The position numbers and the translations under genes are program-made. The notes under the pieces were generated by a model, which worked only from the letters and a program-made list of their open reading frames with translations, was not told the DNA's origin and ran no database searches. DNA of 25,264 bases. Origin: Monosporascus cannonballus. Lineage: Eukaryota; Ascomycota; Sordariomycetes; Xylariales. Of the stretch, positions 20,556 through 25,264 are shown piece by piece (position 1 is the stretch's first letter; each line of letters starts with the position of its first letter). The stretch spans positions 1 through 25,264 of the forward strand of contig QJNS01000489.1 in assembly GCA_004154925.1 (NCBI GenBank), given 5' to 3'.

Positions 20556-21619
20556 ATGAGGCTCAACTCGGCAGTTCTCGCCTGCGGCGCCGTGTCGCTG
20601 CCGGGCGTCTTGGCCTGGGGAAGTGAGTCACGGGTTTTATATGCATGTTGAACCAGAAATGACACAAACTCGGTGGTGGAGTTGAGAGCCTTTAATGATT
20701 GACGGGGGGAACCTCAGGTCTGGGCCATATCACGGTGGCCTACATCGCCAGCAACTTCGTCAAGCAGGAGACGGCCGTCTACTTCCAGGACCTCCTGCGG
20801 AACGACACCGAGCACTACCTCGCGGGCGTCGCGACCTGGGCGGACAGCATCCGGTACACCAAGTGGGGACGCTTCACCAAGAACTTCCACTTCATCGACG
20901 CCAAGGACGACCCGCCGTCGTACTGCGGCGTCGACTTCGACCGCGACTGCAAGGAGGACGGATGTGTGGTCAGCTCGATCCAGAACTACACGTCCCAGCT
21001 CCTGGATACGAAGCTGTGGTCGTGGCGGAGGAACCAGGCCGCCAAGTTCGTGATCCACTTCGTCGGCGACATCCACCAGCCCCTGCACACGGAGAACGTC
21101 GAGCGGGGCGGCAATGGCATACAAGTCCGCTTCGACTCGTCCGAGCTGAACCTGCACCACGTCTGGGATAGCAGCATCGCAGAGAAGATGCTCGGCGGCA
21201 TCCACAGGAAGCCGTACGGAGCCGCCTACCAGTGGGCTGCCGATCTCACCGAGGAGATCCGGTCCGGCAAGTATTTGAACTCGACGAAGGCCTGGATTGA
21301 CGGGGTCGACCTCGACGACCCCGTCGCGACTTCGATGAAGTGGGCGATCGAGTCTAATGCGTTTGTTTGCACGCACGGTAAGTCCAGACTCGCTTGAGCG
21401 CCGCATCATTGTACGCGAGTTGGTGGTTGACGCATCTGGCCAGTTCTACCCGAAGGCCCGGAGGCCATTGTCGGCCAGGAACTCGCTGGCGAGTACTACG
21501 AAAAAGCCGCGCCGGTAATCGAGGTCCAAGTCGCGAGAGCGGGCTATCGTCTAGCGACGTGGCTGGATCTCATCGTGGAGAGGGTGTCGGAGTCCGGCGC
21601 GCCTGTCGGTGAGCTATGA
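20556..21619 (+). CDS. Secreted S1/P1-type zinc nuclease
   Basis: Extracellular three-zinc nuclease that cleaves single-stranded DNA and RNA and removes 3'-phosphates from nucleotides. Exons 20556-20622, 20718-21377 and 21444-21619 give 300 residues. Signal peptide 1-20 (ends GVLA) is followed by Trp21, which must be the mature N-terminus because its amino group binds zinc. All ligands are present at exactly the P1 spacing: W21, H26, D65, H80, H136, D140, H146, H169, D173. Cys92, Cys100 and Cys105 match P1 disulfide positions, and Cys240 fits the fourth within a few residues. N-glycosylation sequons are NDT (51), NYT (112) and NST (210). Splices restore WGSLGH and CTHVLPEG, both family-typical; both introns (95 and 66 bp) have GTGAGT or GTAAGT donors. 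There is no GPI signal at the C-terminus (SGAPVGEL), so release into the medium is expected. Confidence 0.96.
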
Positions 21620-24600
21620 AACTCGGGTTTTGAAAATCGAGCCGCGCCATCCCCTTACCGCGGAGTCCCGTCTGGGGATGTCGAGAAGGGAAGCTGATAG
21701 GAAGAGAATCCGAATGCAGAACTCTAAGGATCAAACCCGCTTAGGTGGAATCAACCTGAGTTAGGAATCATGAGCAGCGTGAGAGACAAGACAGACGTTG
21801 GACACAATAGTGATACCTGGGGAATTCCTCTTGAAGGTAGAATAACGCTGCTCTAGGATATCGTGGGGTTAAGTTTCTTCTTGAGGGCGCGTCGATTAGC
21901 CGACAGCCCTTGCTTCGTGGGATAGCTGCTGTACACCACGATATAGAGCCCCAGCTTGAAGCCAAGTTGCAAGGCCAAATCAATCACGCCATGACTCTTA
22001 GCGGATCTGCCGGGGCGGCGATCAAACCGACAGCCACGCCAATCAGGTATCCGCCCGAAACAGTCCGTAACGGCTCTGTTGTTGCTTCCAAGACTCTTCC
22101 CGTTCAATCTGGCAACGCCCCATAGCCGAGATGTGATCCTTCACAAAACGCGGTTTCAGGATCTCAATGCTTGTTGGCTAATAGTAAACACAGTTTCTTT
22201 TAACATCCGTCTTACCTTGACTGGAAGCCCACGTGATACCCCGGATCGTAGAGCAGGGGTCTAGGTTTCACCATGGCTGACTCGGGACCTCGTCTCAGAT
22301 CTCACCGCTCAACTTTAGGTAGTAACAGCCGTCCCATAAGGCGAAACGAAACTCTCACCGCGCCGCGCGCCACGTACCCGGACCTGTCAGCGGCAATGAT
22401 AGAGTGGTTCGTCGGAATTGTGAGGTCATTACGAGGCTATTATTCGCAGCATCTGGTATCTGCCATAGGGAAGAAGGCTGCTCTGTTGATACAGGTCCCG
22501 TTGCAGCTGCGTAGGGCATACCGATTCTTCCGCCAGCCAGGTTTGAAGTTTTCTCACGTATCAGGCATTACCCTATTTCTTGTAGTTGGTTTTACTGAAC
22601 CGAAGGAGGAAGTTGGGTCTCCCCGGAACGTCTCCGTCCATACTCCTTCGTAGGTGCCAATGAACGACGGCTGTTTTCTGGAAGACAACCTGAAGTCTTG
22701 TTTCCTGAGCTGCACGGATGCAAGCGATCTCATGCACGGACTTCATCCCAACTTCGTGTAATCTGCCAGGGCACCATGAGCGTCCGACGTTAAGTTGGTG
22801 GGCCTTGCAAGTTCGCTAGATCAGATGGCGGCCTACGACTACCGGATACCGTATCAGGGGATTCCAAATCCTGTGGGGAAAACATATCTAGCCATTTCTC
22901 CCCCGGCATCCTTTAGCTCTGGGATGTTGATGAATCGTGACGTTAAGATGACCGGCGGCCTGGAAACGAGACCGGGCTACCTATCCCGTGGGTAGTAATA
23001 AGTGGAATCCACTATGGAATTTACTAGGACTATTTTACCGAAGGCCGGGCAAATTCATGAGGAACCTTTCAAGGCTGAGGAAACCCGTCTCAGGTTGGCA
23101 GGGTTTCAAAACTGCATCTAATGAGCATCTGGAACAAGAATCGATATCCCAGAATCGATATCGCGATTAGAGCCGTATGAAATAGAAAAAAAGAAATTTG
23201 CGCGGCGGGTTTACTATTCAGGAGAACACAAGAGAAAGGAACTTATGTGAGTTGAGCCTTGTATAACACTCCGCAAGCAGGTATAGGGGAAGTTCATTGG
23301 TCATTAGTCTCGAGTTGAGATATATACGGTTAAGCAGGGGATGAAAGAAGTCGTTGAATTAAACAAGGGCGGGTATGATGGAGCCCCCGGGGTGTTCTTC
23401 AGCCAATAAACTTTGCATGTTCTGCAGCTGCACAACCCTAGACAGCTACATCATCGGGTAGGTGCGTAAGTTTATCAGACCTTTCCACCTATTGGGGGTT
23501 TATGCTCGGCTGCACCATTGAATTGACATACCAAAAGGATAAAGGTAGGTTGTTCTCGAAAATCCAGCGCGCGATCTGAAGCAGCGATGCGCGCTTACGC
23601 CTCGAGCTACACCCCTCTCGGCTCGGTTTTTTAGTTTCGCTTCAGAGTCGGCCGGGGACGAAACGTCAACTTCCTTGGACCCCGGGGTAAAGGCCTGTGG
23701 TGACTGGCCGAGGCCTTGCCCCTGAACCCCGGACAGGGGTTGTTGGTGGGGCGCCCTGCGACGTCTTGAGCCGCAACTACAATTTCATCCGTGCGGCATT
23801 TAGAGAGGATTTTAAAGCAAATGCTACAATCGTCGTCTGAATGCATCCGGCCCGGCCTATCGCTACCTTGTTACTTCCCTACCTGTATATAATACCTGTA
23901 GGGTGGATGATATGCCTACTTACGTACATGATATGGAATCAATGTGATTCGTAACAGGGATTAGGGATTCGTTGATTCACGGATGGCGAACCGAAGGCAG
24001 CGCACGAAGCAGGATGATCAGCTAATCACTTCTATGTTGGTCGCTTGATGGGTATCGAGGTTAATACGATCAATAGGGGTTCTTACACTAGAGTACACAC
24101 AGGTTAAATCCCTCTTCGGTTTCGTTCGTGTATCGAAACTGTTCTCAATTGCTGTTAGTGTAGCAGAGAGTCAGAGTAACTAGGTACGGACAGTAATCTT
24201 TGGGCCGGTTGCCGTCTTGCCGTCCAGAAGTGTAATAATCCTTCCGGGCGTAATACCAAACACTACCTCACTTCGCAAGCACATATTATCACCAGCAGAT
24301 ATTTTGATAAAAGCCACTAAAATATTGATATGAACTGTATGCAGGTACGAATTAGGTAGTTGCCTATTGGCAAGGGGGGTTCACGGCTACCCCTGCAGCT
24401 GCCGCCGGGGCTGAACACGCCAAAGCTGTACCATCCTCCACACTTCCATGTGCGAAGGGGGGGGTTCCTGGAAAGACCCTGCCAATTGCTTAACACTCAT
24501 CTCTTCTCTAAAGCATCACAATCCACGTTTTGAAACTGTGGATATTACTCCTAGCCCGGGCACTACCCAAGCGGACGTGATGTAGGAAGAGCTTGTTGCG

Positions 24601-24985
24601 GGAGGCTTGGCTTCCACCCCCCTCTTCTTCCGGATTACCTAACCAAACAGGTTGCCACTGTCCTTCATGTGCGTATAAGGCGAGCCATGGTCCGGCCATT
24701 TTATGTCCTCTCCTCCCTCCTCATTTATTAATTCCATTCTACGATTCTCTACCGAGTTTCTATCGTTCCTTCTCTCGCAGACCAATGCGCTGGTAGTGTT
24801 TCCTTCCATTCGTTCTTTTCTTGGCTGCTTGTGCTCAACCCACTTCACTTTACTTCACCACACCCTTCGGAGTCGGTGACTTCTCTTCTATTCGAAACCG
24901 GTCCGGAACCATTTTGAATACTCGACGGTCTTAATAAACACACCCCGATCCCTCTTTTGACATAGCAGAGGAGCTCTTGTTCATC
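21620..24985. other. 3.4 kb spacer upstream of the Gly/Asn-rich gene
   Basis: No gene I can support. A 126-codon frame at 22273-22653 starts in a good context (CACCATGG) but has no motif, signal peptide or coding bias. About 24360-24475 has GC-rich short inverted segments (GTTCA...TGAAC with CCCC/GGGG). From about 24600 the plus strand becomes strongly pyrimidine-rich, as in leaders of highly expressed fungal genes, and GTATAAGG at 24673-24680 is a plausible TATA element. Confidence 0.5.
24674..24680 (+). promoter_or_regulatory. Possible TATA element of the Gly/Asn-rich gene
   Basis: TATAAGG followed by about 300 bp of CT-rich sequence up to the ATG at 24986. This is a typical layout for a strongly expressed fungal gene with a long leader, but the start site is not proven. 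Confidence 0.3.
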
Positions 24986-25264
24986 ATGGTGTCAAAGTCT
25001 TTCATTGTCGGCCTCCTGGGCGTTGCGGCCGTGTCCGAGGCGGCCTCGGTCTCCCGTCCGTTTGATCGCATCCTGCATCGGCGCGCTGCCAAGGCTGTCA
25101 ACTCTCGTCAATTTGGCGGCGGTTTTGGCGGTGGTGGCTTCGGAAACGGAGGCGGCTTCAACAATGGTGGTGGCTTCAACGGCGGCGGCAACAACGGTGG
25201 TAACAACGGCGGCAACAACGGTGGCAACAACGGTGGCAACAACGGTGGCAACAACGGTGGCAAC
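24986..25264 (+). CDS. Secreted Gly/Asn-repeat protein, 5' part only
   Basis: Open from ATG 24986 to the window end, 93 codons, with no stop. Residues 1-19 (MVSKSFIVGLLGVAAVSEA) form a signal peptide. A short basic propeptide-like stretch follows (RILHRRAAKAVNSRQ), whose RR could be a Kex2-type cleavage site. From about residue 43 the chain is Gly-rich with Phe (FGGGFGGGGFGN), turning into a regular NNGG array encoded by a 12-bp tandem repeat. Codons for the same residues vary in the first part and become uniform in the array, which suggests recent repeat expansion. Glycine-rich secreted proteins in filamentous fungi are often wall- or matrix-associated, and many carry a globular domain after the repeat. 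That part lies outside the window, so no function is assigned. Confidence 0.75.
   Translation, partial: MVSKSFIVGLLGVAAVSEAASVSRPFDRILHRRAAKAVNSRQFGGGFGGGGFGNGGGFNNGGGFNGGGNNGGNNGGNNGGNNGGNNGGNNGGN
25188..25264 (+). repeat. 12-bp coding minisatellite (NNGG units)
   Basis: About six consecutive near-identical units of GGCAACAACGGT run to the end of the window in frame with the secreted protein. The unit length is a multiple of three, so copy-number change keeps the frame. Confidence 0.9.

Noticed and set aside
20695..21409. Long plus- and minus-strand frames parallel to the nuclease
   Set aside because: Shadows of the nuclease exon caused by its very high GC third positions.
22273..22653. 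126-codon frame starting in a good context (CACCATGG)
   Set aside because: No signal peptide, motif, codon bias or recognisable relative; kept only as a note in the spacer entry.

Overview
The window reads as nuclear DNA of a filamentous ascomycete (Pezizomycotina, probably Sordariomycetes). The evidence is short spliceosomal introns of about 50-170 bp with fungal branch sites, GC-rich coding exons in pyrimidine-rich, microsatellite-bearing spacers, and a fungal-type Mediator subunit 12. Five genes can be modelled end to end and a sixth runs off the right edge. Gene density is low for a fungus: about half or more of the window is spacer.

Layout. 1-6774 holds no convincing complete gene. It carries a G18/C12/C22 fold-back homopolymer (1696-1750), a possible terminal exon on the minus strand (1234-1527), an AT-rich island (about 3000-3345) and pyrimidine-rich upstream DNA. 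6801-11525 (+) is MED12/SRB8, three exons, with a non-canonical GC-AG first intron and a 9-codon upstream ORF whose stop overlaps the start codon. 13295-14359 (+) is an intronless metallo-beta-lactamase-fold hydrolase with an intact metal-binding set. 16879-17156 (+) is a 53-residue secreted peptide gene with a 16-nt last exon. 18075-19400 (-) is a five-exon PQ-loop vacuolar transporter of the Ypq1/RTC2 type. 20556-21619 (+) is a three-exon secreted S1/P1 nuclease in which all nine zinc ligands occur at the P1 spacing. 24986-25264 (+) is the start of a secreted Gly/Asn-repeat protein, cut by the window end.

The genes do not form an obvious pathway or biosynthetic cluster. MED12 is a housekeeping transcription regulator. 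The right part (16.9-25.3 kb) is enriched in secreted products (small peptide, nuclease, Gly/Asn-rich wall-type protein). It also holds a divergent pair, vacuolar transporter and extracellular nuclease, around a shared 1.15 kb spacer, which would fit nutrient scavenging, but that is inference. I found no CRISPR array, no intact transposon, no convincing RNA gene and no clearly new multi-gene system. The most rewarding second looks are the small secreted peptide, the uORF plus GC-AG intron of MED12, the fold-back homopolymer and the Gly/Asn minisatellite.
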